From Ceratotherium simum simum (Eukaryota > Chordata > Mammalia > Perissodactyla > Rhinocerotidae), in NCBI RefSeq assembly GCF_000283155.1, contig NW_004454175.1, forward strand, positions 9,262,613-9,326,612: a DNA stretch of 64,000 nucleotides, in the 5' to 3' direction. This document shows positions 21,926-34,137 of this stretch, piece after piece. The notes below the pieces were generated by a model, which was not told the origin of the DNA, did not search any database, and was given only the letters and a program-made list of their open reading frames with translations. A program made the translations under genes and the position numbers. The stretch's first letter is position 1. Every line of letters starts with the position of its first letter.

Positions 21926-23875
21926 TCTTTTTTTTTTTTTTTAACAAAATAACTGTATTGAGATAAAATTGACAATAAATAGAATGTACATGTTTAAATG
22001 TCCAATTTGGTAAGTTTTGACATACTTATACTCCTGTGAAATCATGATCACAGTCAAGATAATGAACATAGCCATCAGCCCCCAGTTTCCTCATACCTCT
22101 TTATTCTCTCTTTCCTCCTGTTCCTCCCTGCTCTCCCCCATACCCAGGCAAAAGGGATCTGCTTTCTTTCTTATAGACTAGTTTACATTTAAAAAAATTT
22201 TATATAAAGGCAGTCATACAGTATGTATTTTGTTTTGTCTGGTTTCTTTTGCTTGGCATGATTGTTTTGGAGTTCATCTATATTTTAGTGTTATCAGGAG
22301 TTTATTACTTTGTATTCCACTGTATATGGATATAGCACAAGGTGGTTGTCTATTCATGTATTGATGACATTTGGGGTGTTCCCAGTTTTGGTTCTTACAT
22401 ATAAAGCTTCTATGAAGTTCCGTGTAAAAGTCTTTGCGTGAATATATGTTTTCTTTTCTCCTGGGTAAATTCTTAAGAGTGGAATGACTAGATCTTATGG
22501 TAGGTGTATATTTAAGTTTTTAAGAAACTGCCAAACTGTTTTCCAAAGTAGTTGTAACATTATACATTTTCACTATCAGTGTATGAGAGTTTCATTTCCT
22601 CTGTATCCTTCCCAACACTTGGTACTGTCAGTCTTTAATTTTAACCATTCCTATAGGATTTAGTGGTATCTCAACAAGTTTTAATTTTCATTTCCCTAAT
22701 GATTTAGTGGTATCTCAACAAGTTTTAATTTTCATTTTCCTAATGACAAATGATGTTGAACATCTTTTCATGGGTTTATTTGCCATATGTATGTTTCCTT
22801 TAGTTAAATGCCTATTCAAATCTTATGCCTATTTTTAACTCTTTTTTATTTTTCTTACTATCGAGCTTTGAGAATTTTTTTACATGATCTGGATTCAAGT
22901 GCTTTACAGATGTGTGATTTGAAATTAACTTCTCCAGTCTGTAGCTTGTCTTTTAATTTTTTTGAGTGTCTTTCAAATAGTAGAAAATATTAATTTTGAT
23001 GAAGTCCAATTTACCAATTTGTTCTCTTACGAATTGTGCTTTTCTTGTTATCACTAAGAAATCTTTGCCAAGCCCAAGGTTAAAAATGCTTTCTCTTGTC
23101 TTTCTTTCTACATGTTTTATTGTTTTTGGCTTTATATTTAGGTCTATGATGAATCTGAAGTAATTTCTGTAAATAGTGCAAGATATGAATCAAAGTTCAT
23201 TTTTTTCATATGTATATCCAATGTTTCAAGCATCATTTGTTGAAAATGTTATCTTTTTCTCACTGAATTGCTTTATACATGTTGAAAATCATGTACAGTT
23301 GCCTATGTACATGAGGCTCTATTTCTGGACTCTTCCACTGATCTATTTGTTTATTTTTGTGCCAAAACCACATTGTCAAATTACTGGAATTTTAAACAAG
23401 TCTTAAAATTAGGTGGTATAAATTCTCCAAATTTATTGTTTGTTTTGCTGAGTAGTTTTGGCTATTCTAGGTCCTTTGTTTTTCCATACGAATTTTAGAA
23501 TCAATTTGAAAATTTTATGAAGAAAGTCTGCTGTGATTTCATTTGCAAATACATTGAATCTATAGTGTAATGTGGGAAGAATTGACATCTTAAATATATT
23601 GGGTCTTCTGCTATTGGTATAGTGGCATATTTATCCATTTATTTTTGGTCTTCTTTAATTTCTTTCAGGAATTTTTTTTTCAGTATACTGGTCTTGCACA
23701 TCTTTTGTCAGATTTATCTATCCCTAAGTATTTCCTATTTTTTATGTGATTATAATTGGGTTTGTCTTTTATGTCAATTTTTGGTTGGTTGTTTCTAGTA
23801 TAGACACGCAATTGATCTGTGCATATTGATATTATATCCTGCAATTTTGCTAAACTGTATATGGTGCTTCATTTC
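21926..23875 (-). mobile_element. Old L1 (L1M type), 5'-truncated, minus strand
   Basis: Poly-T at 21930-21942 is the antisense tail. The 3' UTR follows ('aactgtattgagataaaatt', 'aatgaacatagccatcagcc'), and from about 22480 the C-terminal and reverse-transcriptase side of ORF2 in antisense ('ctcctgggtaaattcttaag', 'ccaaactgttttccaaagta', 'tttgccaagcccaagg'). It is about 1.95 kb. All frames are broken. A 44-bp tandem duplication lies at 22657-22744. Confidence 0.85.
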
Positions 23876-24515
23876 CTTAAGTCAGGGAGTCTGATGGGCC
23901 TTGCCTGGGTTCTTCATCCTTGCACTACAACCTGAGAACACACTCAAGGCAATTGTAGGGCTCGCCTTGTTTGTGTTCTATCTAGCAGGGATCACTGTCT
24001 TTCATTTCCTGATGTCCAATATCTTGAAAACCATTGTTTCAAATATTTTGTCCATTTTTGGGGTTGTATCCAGTCAATAATCCAGACAATAAAGAGGCAA
24101 ACTACTTTCTATGAAGATGTAAAAGTTTTGCTTTTTTGAAAAAGTGAGTTTATCCTCATCAGATTATTCTAATCACTGGGGTTTGGGCAAGAGACTAGAG
24201 ATAAGTAGAAAACTTATTTTCCTCCCCTCTCCTGGTCCCAGTTTAGCCAAGGCAAGGGATGCTGGATTTTGGATGGGGAGAGATACTCAAAGGTCCTCCT
24301 TGGTGGATGAGTAGGCTGGTCTTACTGCAAGGTGGTCTATTGTAGATGGCCAGCCTTTGAACTCTAGTGGCACTGATAGATTCAGTTTTAAAGGATTTTT
24401 TTCTAAGTTGCTATTCCTTTGGCTATGCTCAACAATTTTTTAATGTTTTCTTTTAAACACCACAGCCAACTCATGTCTGTACTTTGTTAAACTGAGAGTT
24501 TCCTCTTTCTAGGTA
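23876..24515 (-). mobile_element. Probable L1M-related antisense sequence, then unassigned
   Basis: 23880-24100 ('ggcaattgtagggctcgcct', 'cctgatgtccaatatcttga', 'aaccattgtttcaaatattt') matches a phrase I know from old L1 antisense ends. The rest to 24515 is not assigned. Confidence 0.4.
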
Positions 24516-25134
24516 TGATTGGCAGAATTGTAAGATATCTCTGAAGATTCCTGCTCCCTGGAGTTCATGCCCTGTATAATGCCTTCCCTTTGAGTGTGGG
24601 TGGAACCTGTGGATATCAAGGGATATCACTCCCGTGATTATGTTATTTCATAAGGCAAAGGGATTTTGCAGATGTAATGAAGTTTCCTAATCAGTTGACT
24701 TTGAGTTATTTGAAAGGGAGTTCACATGGGCAGTCCTGACCTATTCAGGTGAGCCCTTAAAAGAGACAATAAGCAGAAGTAGACTGGTGACCTTAATGAA
24801 ATAAGCTGCCATGTTGTGAGAAGAGGGGACCGTGTGTCAAGGACCTGAGGGTGGCTCTAGGAGCTGAGAGCAGTCTCTGGTCAACAGCTAGCAAGAAAAC
24901 AGGTATCTCAGACAAATGGCTAAGAACCAGTGAGCTGACAAGAGGATCTTGATCCTTAAATGAGATGGCAGCCCCAGCTGACACCTTAATCACAGCCTAG
25001 AGCAACCCTGAGCAGAGGAACCAGTTGATCTGTACCTGGAATCCTAACTCACAGAAACTGTGAGATAATAAGTGGTGTTGTTTTAAGCCATCAAGTTTGT
25101 GGCACTTTGTTAAGCAGCAATAGAAAACTAATAT
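24516..25134 (+). mobile_element. Solo MaLR/MLT1-like LTR
   Basis: It starts 'tgattggcagaattgtaaga' and ends 'gcagcaatagaaaactaata', with 'actgtgagataataagtggt' and 'gttttaagccatcaagtttg' just before the end. This is the characteristic 3' block of MLT1-like LTRs, including the polyadenylation-type 'ataata' variant. The length is about 619 bp. There is no internal region, so it is a solo LTR. Confidence 0.65.
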
Positions 25135-25424
25135 AGCAGTAGAGAACCAAATGACATGGGAGAGCAGCAGCCTCCTGAAGCAGATATGAAGCAACAAAAG
25201 ATGAGGAGTGATGATCTGGGGGAGGAAGACAGACTGAGGGGAGAAGCAGCAACCGGAGCAGGTTTATGGGATGTTTCCTTGGAGACTCATACGAATACTC
25301 AGAGAAAACCCAAGTAGATTTTGTATTTCCTGCAATTACATGAGTGAGATAAAGAATCAGACTAATATGTTCACTGAAGAAAAATTTGGTATCTGAATTT
25401 TGTAGAATGGTGATTTCCATGTCA

Positions 25425-26045
25425 TATTTTATGTACCTGGCATTATACTAAGACCTGGATATTCATTGGTGAGCAAGATGGACAATTTCTCTGCCCTCAT
25501 GGACTTACAATGTAGTGGAGAACACAGTCTATTAACTAAGCCCTTACAACAGACCATAAGTGCTGTGATGGGCAAAGGGCAGGATGCTATAGGAGCATGT
25601 AGCAATGACATAGAATCTGAATTTAGGGATCCAAGAACCCTTCCTAGAAGAGGTGCTATGTTACCTGATCCTTACAGAGGAGCTGGAGATGGCCGGACGA
25701 ACTGGGGATGGTGGCACTGTCTCCTTGACAGAAGAAATAGCATGGTCAAAGGCTGAGAATCAAGAGATAGCATTGCTTTTGGGAAACTGAAGGTGGTTCA
25801 GTAGGGTGGGAGCAGAGAGCAAGGAAAGGATGGAGTGGCTAGAGGCTTGTGGGATAAGCTGGGCCAGGTCGTGGATAGCTGATAAACCTTATCAAAGGGT
25901 TTAACTTTTTACCGACAGCAAGTAGAGCCACTAAAGAATTTTAAATGGAGATGGGCATAAGACATTTTGCGATTTAAAAAAATCATTTTGATTGTAGTGC
26001 AGAGAATTATTTGGAGTAGGGCATGGCTAGAGGTAGGAGGACTAA
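25425..26045 (-). mobile_element. L2 element, antisense fragment
   Basis: The plus strand shows the L2 antisense order: 'tacctggcattatactaaga', 'ctctgccctcatggacttac', 'aagtagagccactaaagaat', 'aaaatcattttgattgtagt'. It is about 620 bp and decayed. Open frames at 25429-25756 on both strands fall in it and are not genes. Confidence 0.7.
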
Positions 26046-27429
26046 AAATGATAAGTTTCTAAAGCCCTTTCAGGGTGAAACTAAGACAAAACAAAATAGA
26101 GCATATTGTCATGCCAGTGACTCAGCACTGATTTTTATTTTAAGGTAAGTTTTAGAGTGGACAACTCTTTGTCTGAGTTAGTTCAAGCATTTTGGTACTG
26201 CCTCCCCCACCCCAATCAAGTTATGACTAAAGCTCTCCCCAGTAGCTTTTCAACACGTGTTCTCTTCCTAGTATAATTAAACAGGTCATTCTCTGTATGC
26301 CAATAGGTTGTGTATGACTTCTTCAGGAGTCTGGTCCTGACTTGTCTTGTCTTGATACGGAGCCAGAAATCCGGTTGCAGTATATTTTGAAATGCACTGC
26401 TTTTATTTAGGGCTAGCTCATTAGAAGAAGAGACAAGCGGAGCAAAGGGCCACCCTGCTGTTGCTTTGTGAGTAAAGAGCAGCATCCATCCTTTTTCTCA
26501 CCAGTAGACAGACACTAGCGTAGATTAATGCTTACTCTCAAACCTCTGGAACTCTTGAATCATTTTTATTCTTCAAAGTGGTCCAAATGGAAAATAGATA
26601 CTGACCACTTCCAATCAATTTTAATATGGATGAAGAATCAGGGTTTGTTAGGGAAAACACACATATAATTTTATTTAGAAAGTTACTATAACAAAAATTA
26701 CATTAATAGATACATAGTTCAACTTCAAGGCAGAAGGTTAGATTAGAATAGTAATGCCAAAATAGATCTGAATTGAAAAAAGTTTTCGTCTATTAAGAGT
26801 AATTGATTGGAATGATTCAGGAGAAAGACTTTAAAGCTGAGTTGATGCTCTTCAGGAAAGACGGTTGTGACCAATTGGTGATGTCTGCCTGGGCTAGATT
26901 CTTTCTTAAGCAGCCTTCTAGATCTGAATTCTACGCTATAGATCTGGATAAGAACAGACCGATGCAACTGAGACAAAGTTGAGGGTTGTATGATTTGTAT
27001 TAATCAAGACAAAAATTCCACTTTTCTTCAAATTCATGAGTTTTACATATGTGCAATTGGAGAATAATTTTTACTGGAGCAGGAAGGTCCTGGTCAAGAG
27101 AAATTTGCTGGTATCACTTACATCAAGATGTTGATGAAAAAGTTCAATGTTAAGTATATAGGACTTGCCTTATACATATACTGATTATGTCATGGTGAGT
27201 CTCTAATCGTTATCATTTGATTTAGTTAACACTATTCTAGGAACTCCGTATTAAACCACATTTTCACTTGACTAGAGAGTCTTAAATTGGAGAAGATAGC
27301 AAAGAACCATTTTGTAGCAAAGAAACATCCTACATACCAACATGTAGGCTAGGACTGATTCATACTCCCTTAGGATTCAGTCTTTAGCCACACTCTTTTC
27401 TCTGCCTGTGCCCTTGAACTTAATTGGAT
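26046..27429. other. Single-copy-looking sequence, no gene
   Basis: 1.4 kb without an assignable repeat or exon. Frames at 26216-26485 and 26743-26976 on the minus strand show no known motif. Confidence 0.45.
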
Positions 27430-27760
27430 TTCTCCCCTCTTCCCTCCCTCCCTTCTTTCTATCTTCCCTTTCACAGTTGTTCAAAAGTGATTTCCTTCAT
27501 TTTGAAGACTAGATCAGGTCTCCCTGCTCAAGTTCTCATAGCGCTATTTACTATTCTTTCATAACACTTACTGCAGTTGGTAATAATATACTTTTGTGAA
27601 TATTTTTGCTTAAGGTCAGTCTCTCCCACTAGATTGTAAACCCCATAAGACTGAGTTTATGTTTGTTTTACTTATACTCTATGCTCAGAGCTCAGGCACA
27701 TCTATGTGGCTGGAGCAGAATAGGAACTTGATAAATTATTTGTTGAATGAATGAAATTTA
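27430..27760 (+). mobile_element. L2 3' end
   Basis: 'cccactagattgtaaacccc', 'ataagactgagtttatg' and the end 'ttatttgttgaatgaatgaa' are the L2 3' UTR landmarks in order. The part upstream of 27560 is weaker. Confidence 0.7.
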
Positions 27761-27774
27761 TAAATAATTTTAAT

Positions 27775-28215
27775 ATAGTGGGATAAGGGCAAATAGAGAT
27801 TGTACCAATGATGGAGAAGTCTTCAAGAGAAATTTAAAATTGAGCTCTCTTCAGAGATGAGTGTGAGCTCACTGTGGGAGAGAATGGAGGGCATTCTGGA
27901 TAGCAAGAGCTGCATGTTGGCAGAGACATGATGTGTGACAGAAGAGGGGAAGTAACCGTGTGGGTGATGCACTGCGGGTGTGGAGGCACAAGGCTGTAGT
28001 GGCCCACAGGTCAGTTAATGAAGGCCTTGTGATTCCACTGTAAGAAGTTTTGGCATTATTTTCCAGAAGGTTATGGGGAATTATTGAAGGATTTTAAGCA
28101 GAGCCAATATGATCATATTTTTACTTTAGAACATGAATTTGAAGGAATGAGACTGGAGACTGGGACTGCAGTTAGAAAAATATTGCAGTCTTTCAGACAG
28201 AGATGAAAATAGCAT
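27775..28215 (-). mobile_element. L2 antisense fragment
   Basis: 'gggcattctggatagcaaga', 'gaaggccttgtgattccact' and 'ggattttaagcagagccaat' ('gaaggattttaagcaggg' in the consensus) run in L2 antisense order. It abuts the plus-strand L2 3' end at 27760. Confidence 0.6.
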
Positions 28216-31054
28216 TAACTAAAGGCTTGAAGTGGAACTAGAGAAAAGGAGATAAAATTGAGAAATATTTCACAGGGCACAATCTGCAGGATGTGGTGGC
28301 TGGTGGGATGGAAATGGGGAGGTGTGTGCCGATAGACATGTACTCCTGCTGGGGCAGCCTGGCCTGGGTTCAGCTCTGAGGAGGGTGGTGGGTAGGTGCT
28401 GAGAAAAGCTGGGAGGAGGGGGACAGGACACTGCGTTGGGATCCTTTTACATTCCATAAATACTTATTGCCCCTTTTTCTTTACTTTCATGTGGCTTTGA
28501 GGCACATAAGAAAAGTCACAAAATTTAGGCAAAGAAGGTTTTCAATTGGGAAGAGAATACTAAAAATAAATTTTACTTAGGCCTGTTAATTTTGACCAGG
28601 GCTTTTCCTTTGTCAGGGAAGAATATTTAGTCAGAGATCTAGCCAGTGTCTTGGGCTCTGGTTTTCTCTGACTATAAATTCTCTAAGGAGAATGAATAAA
28701 TTACGGAAAATAATTGAGATCTGAGGTTACATGCTAAGTCATATAAAAAGCTGAGGCCATGCTAGGATGGATGGGAATGATGTCTTTTTGACTTTGGCAC
28801 CTGTATTTGTATTAGAACATCATGTTGTTCTAAGTATTGAAAATTTGGTGGATGATTTATTGTATTTTACATATCATATGAGACCTAAAATAGTGCTAAG
28901 AGACTCTATGAATGATTGACTATTGTTGTATCCCTGTCCATGGAAGACTTAAATATCATGACTCCAATTTCAAACAACAGGTACAACACATTGACTCAAT
29001 TTGTCCATTCCAAAGTCTGCAAAGAGCCCTAGTCCCAGAGAATGTAAAAGTTAAGCAAATTTTAGATCTGACAGGGTAACTGCAATTTCTTCCTTGTGCT
29101 ACAGGCACAGCACGTACCTTCTAATAGCCTTCCTTCATTGCTGATTCAAATCCTTCAAATTGATATAAAAGCATTTAATGGGCTTTTAAAGGAGTATCCC
29201 CCTTAAAACAAGCTGTCTAATGAGTAACAAAGCTAGCTCACGATACACCAGAAAGCAGATTTTCTTGAGCCTCAAAAGACCTGAATTATTTCTCCAGCTC
29301 TCCAGGGACAAGGAATATAAAATCTTGCTCTCTCTCTGGGCTTTGTTTGCCGTTACTGGTGTATACAATCTGGATAATCGTCCTCCCACTGGCATCCCTT
29401 GTGGAAAGGTTGTGCAGACAGATGTTATCATATCTGAAAAATGCTGTGAAAGAAAATCTTTTCATGAATATAAAGGAGTAATGCTGCTGCCTTGGCCCTA
29501 AATGCACTAATTTCATATTGCTCGATGCAATATGATTTCAGCACATTCTCTCCCCAGTGCTTAAAAATATCTAGCTGAAGATCTCAACCAAAGGGGACTT
29601 GTTTCTGTGATGGCTTTATGAGTGTAGGAGTCATGGCAGCCTCTGAGAAGAGGTGAAGGCGTGCTGATATTGGAAGCAGTCACGGAGCTTTAGAGCAAGA
29701 AGGCTGTGCTGGTGCCTGCCCACGTATCTGGCACAGAGACGCAGGAATTTCCCTGTCTACTACCAGAGCAGATTCTGAGTGACTGTCCATAATGATACAG
29801 CCATATCCCAGCTGTGCTCAACTTTGAGCTAAGCCATCTGACTGTCTTAAGCATTCCTGTCTTGAATTTATATCCAAGGAATCTCAAATGTTTAGGACAA
29901 TGACAAATTGAAGTGAACCTTCTTAGGATTAACTGATGCTGGCCTCTCAGGTGGCCATAAGCACTGTAGCAAAGCCTGGCAATAATCGGTCCTTCTAATG
30001 GTAAGTGAAAGCATTTAATTGGCTACCAACATGTGATTGGGATGAAATGTCAAGGGGAAAGTGAGCAATTCAAGCTTGCTGCTCTGCCCAATCTTATTTT
30101 AAAAGAGACCTATGCTGGCAAGATTTGTGGTTTAGCATTCTGGATTTGGCATTAAAAAGGAGTTTCAGGGCTTAATAGTTTTAGCCATGGTCCCAAAACC
30201 ATATCAAATTTAATTACTTCCTTTTCTTGGCTGGACTAAGAGAAAAACTTTAACAAATAAAAGCTTGCTCTGGGGAACATTAAAGTTATAGTTATCTAAG
30301 TGTACTGGAATATGAATCATCCAATAAAATTGAGAAGGAAAAATTTTAACATGGTATACGTTACATTAAAAAGCAAATTCAAGTAATTATTATTATTTGC
30401 ATATTTAGCCAAACGTATAAGAAATTTAAAATGGCACTTTTGTCTTTGAAACGAGTGGATAAAGTGCTCTAGCATTTTGGATGGGCTGTTTATTGAATTG
30501 ATATGGCTGGTCTCATAACACTTCAAGTATCTTATATGTCCATTAAGGTCATCTTCAAACTACTGCACTTATTTCTAACTAATGGCACATTCACACACCA
30601 TTTATTATGGGGAATCTGTTGCAATAGGAAAATAAAGCTTTTTGTTTTTACTTTGATAGCAAACACTGAGAGGCTCCATTCTTAATGCCTATAGTACTGC
30701 TTAAGTGGGTTGTGATAACAGAAAAAGTCTTTCCATCTGTACTTGATTTTTAGCACCATTAGTATTATGTGACATTTGGGTGTAGAGCAGCGATTCTTGG
30801 GTGCTGCAGGGAAAAAGAGTCTCTAATAAAGTGTTCAACAATGGTGTCAGAGATTATTAAGTAACAAAAAGGCAAATTATTAATTTTTCTTTATAGAAAT
30901 GCAAGGCTCAGGGGGACCACCAAATAGATAAAGAACTCATGGCAACCTTTGAGTGGGTGTTGGAGGTACAGACTGATGGTACAAAATCATGCTTTCTCCC
31001 TGTACAGGGAAAATTCCCTTAGCACAGACTCGTGAAAAGTTGGAGGGCTCTGGG
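28216..31054. other. Repeat-poor single-copy region, first part
   Basis: 2.8 kb in which I cannot assign any interspersed repeat. 29186-29516 stays open for 76 to 93 codons in three frames on the two strands. None of the three resembles a known protein and there is no clear splice context, so I do not call a gene. A perfect inverted repeat sits at 29514-29534. This could be conserved regulatory DNA; cross-species alignment would tell. Confidence 0.45.
29514..29534. repeat. Perfect 8-bp inverted repeat
   Basis: 'catattgc' at 29514-29521 and 'gcaatatg' at 29527-29534, with a 5-bp spacer 'tcgat'. A dimeric factor site or chance are both possible. Confidence 0.6.
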
Positions 31055-31260
31055 CTGAATAGAGCTGGATTTCTGCTTCAGCTCTGTCTTTCACAGCTGC
31101 TCCCCTGGGTAAGTGATTTTGTTTTCTCATCTGTAAAATAAGGCTAGTCTTATCTTTCTCACAAGGTCATTGTAAACATTGATTAAGGCAGCTTTTTATG
31201 GATTGAGACAGTCTTAGTATAGACCTGACATATAGTATTTGCTAAGTAAGTGAGACTTCC
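31055..31260 (+). mobile_element. MIR SINE fragment
   Basis: 'gctggatttctgcttcagct', 'gggtaagtgattttgttttc', 'tcatctgtaaaataaggcta' and 'catatagtatttgctaagta' are in MIR order. The 5' head is partly missing. Confidence 0.7.
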
Positions 31261-34137
31261 CCTCTCCTTCCTTTCCCCTTCCAGCTTTAGCAGGTGAAGG
31301 CCTTCCTCAATCCAGCTCCCTCCTCCCATCTCCAAGTGTGGGTGTCAGCTGCTTGGTCGTGAACTCTATCACAGTTATTTTTGAGCCCAGGCTTAGTGAC
31401 ATTGGGTAGGGCTCTGAGGTTGGCCATTTATTTTCAGTTTTTCTGTTTTGTTTTATTATAGACCACAAATGTACTATTTACATGATTATTATAGCGATTA
31501 TAATAGTTGGCATTTTTTTCCCAAATACCAGACCCAAAGTTCCAGACGACTTTGTTTTAGATTTGACAGACCTCCTATAACCAATAGCAAATGAAATGGC
31601 AGATGAACAACATGGAACATGATGACATAGATCTTTCTCTAAACTAGATTCTTAGGATGATACTCACGATGGTTCACTCACAATAATAGGTTGTGTTCAT
31701 TGGTCCAGAATAGTTTCAACCATAACATTAATCAACAGTTCAGTTAGGGTCCATTTCTACAAAGGGGCAAGATGAGAACGCTATCCCCCTGTGACTTCTG
31801 ATGGTTGCACTGTAGCATGAGCTACTCTCGGCTGCTTGCTTGATTAAAATATAGCAAAATTATTTCAGCCTTTTTTTTTTCTGTGAATAAATCTAAATGT
31901 GAGGTGGTTTGTAATATTATTTTAATGTAGTAGATACACGAGTGGTTGCAGATCAAAGCTAGTTTAAGTAGTATTGGAAAGAATATTTTTATAAAGAAAC
32001 CTGAATGCTGAATTCTGATATCATTTCTAATTAGATATTGTTGCTGCACATGAGTTGGGGAAAGTTTCTGGAGAGTTGAAGTTGCTAAATTAATTTTCAG
32101 AGATCAAGATATGAGATCGATATTCTTGAAGATCTTTAAAAAGAGCTTTATACCAATAAACAATGTTTCACTCTTTTCCCTTTGACTTTAGCTACCTTGA
32201 TGCATGCTGTAAGCTAGCAATTCTAAAATAGCACATTTTAGCATATACTAGCAATTATTATCTTTGCTTTGGCAACAAATACCTTCCTAAATGTCTGTAT
32301 CTTGTTTATTGAAAACTCAACAAATGATATTCTACAAGGGAGAATTTTCAGGATGCTATTGTGGGTCACAGCATGAGATTTTATATTATCATGCAGTACC
32401 ACATAAAGACTTTCTCCTACAAAGGAAGAAGCAATAATTACTTCATTAGTTACATAAGAGAGTCACAGGTCTTAAGCATAAATTGATTCTGATTCATCAA
32501 GGATATTATTAAGCTGTCAAAATCTGTCAATATGGAGTATGACAACAACATGTAAAATTCCATTAAAGGGTCATTAACAAGGTCTTCAAGCTCATGCTTA
32601 GCATTTTCTCTGAGTTCCTAATGGAACTTTTTTCAAAGCAGGATTTAAGTCAGATGTCTCATAAACTTTAATGCTGTTAAAAGTTTGCTATTGGAAGAAA
32701 GTATTAGTCTTTTCTGAGTTTTTTAGTTCTTACGTCAGCCAAAATGAAACAGCAGTTAAGTACAACCATAGTAATTTTCAAATCTTGACATTTACACCCA
32801 TTATTTTTTAAATCTGGTAAGCCCTGAAGATGGGCTGCAGTTGATGACATATTAGTTGGTATGTAGAGACTTTAACACTCCTCTGCCCCCAACAGAGTCA
32901 TTATTGAATTTTTGCCATTACTTTGATAGATTATTTTTTCTGTAGAAGAAAAGGAAGTACAATTTGTGATGAAAACTTATTTTTTCTTTCATTACACTGT
33001 CAATTGCTAAGATTGGTGGTATCTGCAAATGACAGTGTCCACAAGAAAGTTAGTGCAATATTTTTTTTCTTTCTATAGAAATATCTGACAAGCACAGAAA
33101 AAAGACATGTGTCATTACGATTTTTCTTACTGCCGTAAACATAACTCAAAATGCCAAATTGATTGAGTCTCAGCATTGTGGGTGATGGCAGCTATGATCC
33201 AAATAACTTAGTTCTTCATTTAAATGGCAGACAGGCAGATATTAGAGCTATTCTATCATTTTAATGAACACTAAGAAAGAGTTATCTATGATGTGTAGAA
33301 TAACAAGTTGCATGCTTTGAAAACACTAATAAAAGTTGGAGCTGACAAAAAAATTTATGAAACTTTGAATAACTAAACAAAATTTCTTATACTTGTTCCT
33401 AGTATTTTTAAAAAGATAATTAAGATACAGATTGGAATACATTCTGGTCGTTTGATATACTATCCAGATCGAATAGACCCAGATATAATTTATTTGATAA
33501 GATCCTGGAAGTTGAGACCATATTCACCTGACTGAAGGAGAAATTGAGAGGATACATAAAATTGCCAAGTAAGGATTATAATTGTGAATGCTGAGCCAAA
33601 TAAAGGAGTGGAAGTTGCATGATAACCTTGAAAATCAGAGTTAGCAGAGCTGGGAAAGCAGGAGAACAGTATACAGGAGTAATAATAGGAGGAGATATAA
33701 AGCAATTAATAAGATATTATATAGTCACATAGAAAATTTAGGTGTTATTTAATTTTCAATTCAAAGGCTTTTTTGGACATAAAAACAGAACATGATTCCC
33801 ATTTGAATGGTATCTAATAAGAAACTAATTCATTTATTTAACAAGACTCTACTGGTGCCATGACCACTGATGTTTAATTAGAAGGTGATTAATGATTATG
33901 CCAATTTCACACCTTGGAAGTTTCCAAGGGGGTGCTCGCACTTTTAGAAACTTATTTTAACCTTGAGATAGAGAATAATTATTTGCTGGCAGACTGAAAA
34001 GAAACTAGAGTAATAAAATATCTCTCTGCTCTCAGAAGAAATGAGAGCTCTTTAGCACTGAATGTTTATCATTAGGGGCTAAGGTTCCCCATGTAAAATT
34101 TGATAGGAGGTGGTATCATAACTTTCTCATATGATAT
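31261..34137. other. Repeat-poor single-copy region, second part
   Basis: 2.9 kb with no assignable repeat. It is AT-rich, with many TAAT/ATTA tetramers and no frame above about 75 codons. A 9-bp inverted repeat 'acactgtca'/'tgacagtgt' lies at 32994-33002 and 33030-33038. There is no gene evidence. Confidence 0.45.

Noticed and set aside
29220..29501. 93-codon plus-strand frame as a new small gene
   Set aside because: It matches no family I know, has no evident splice or promoter context, and overlapping minus-strand frames are open too. Kept only as a place to check.
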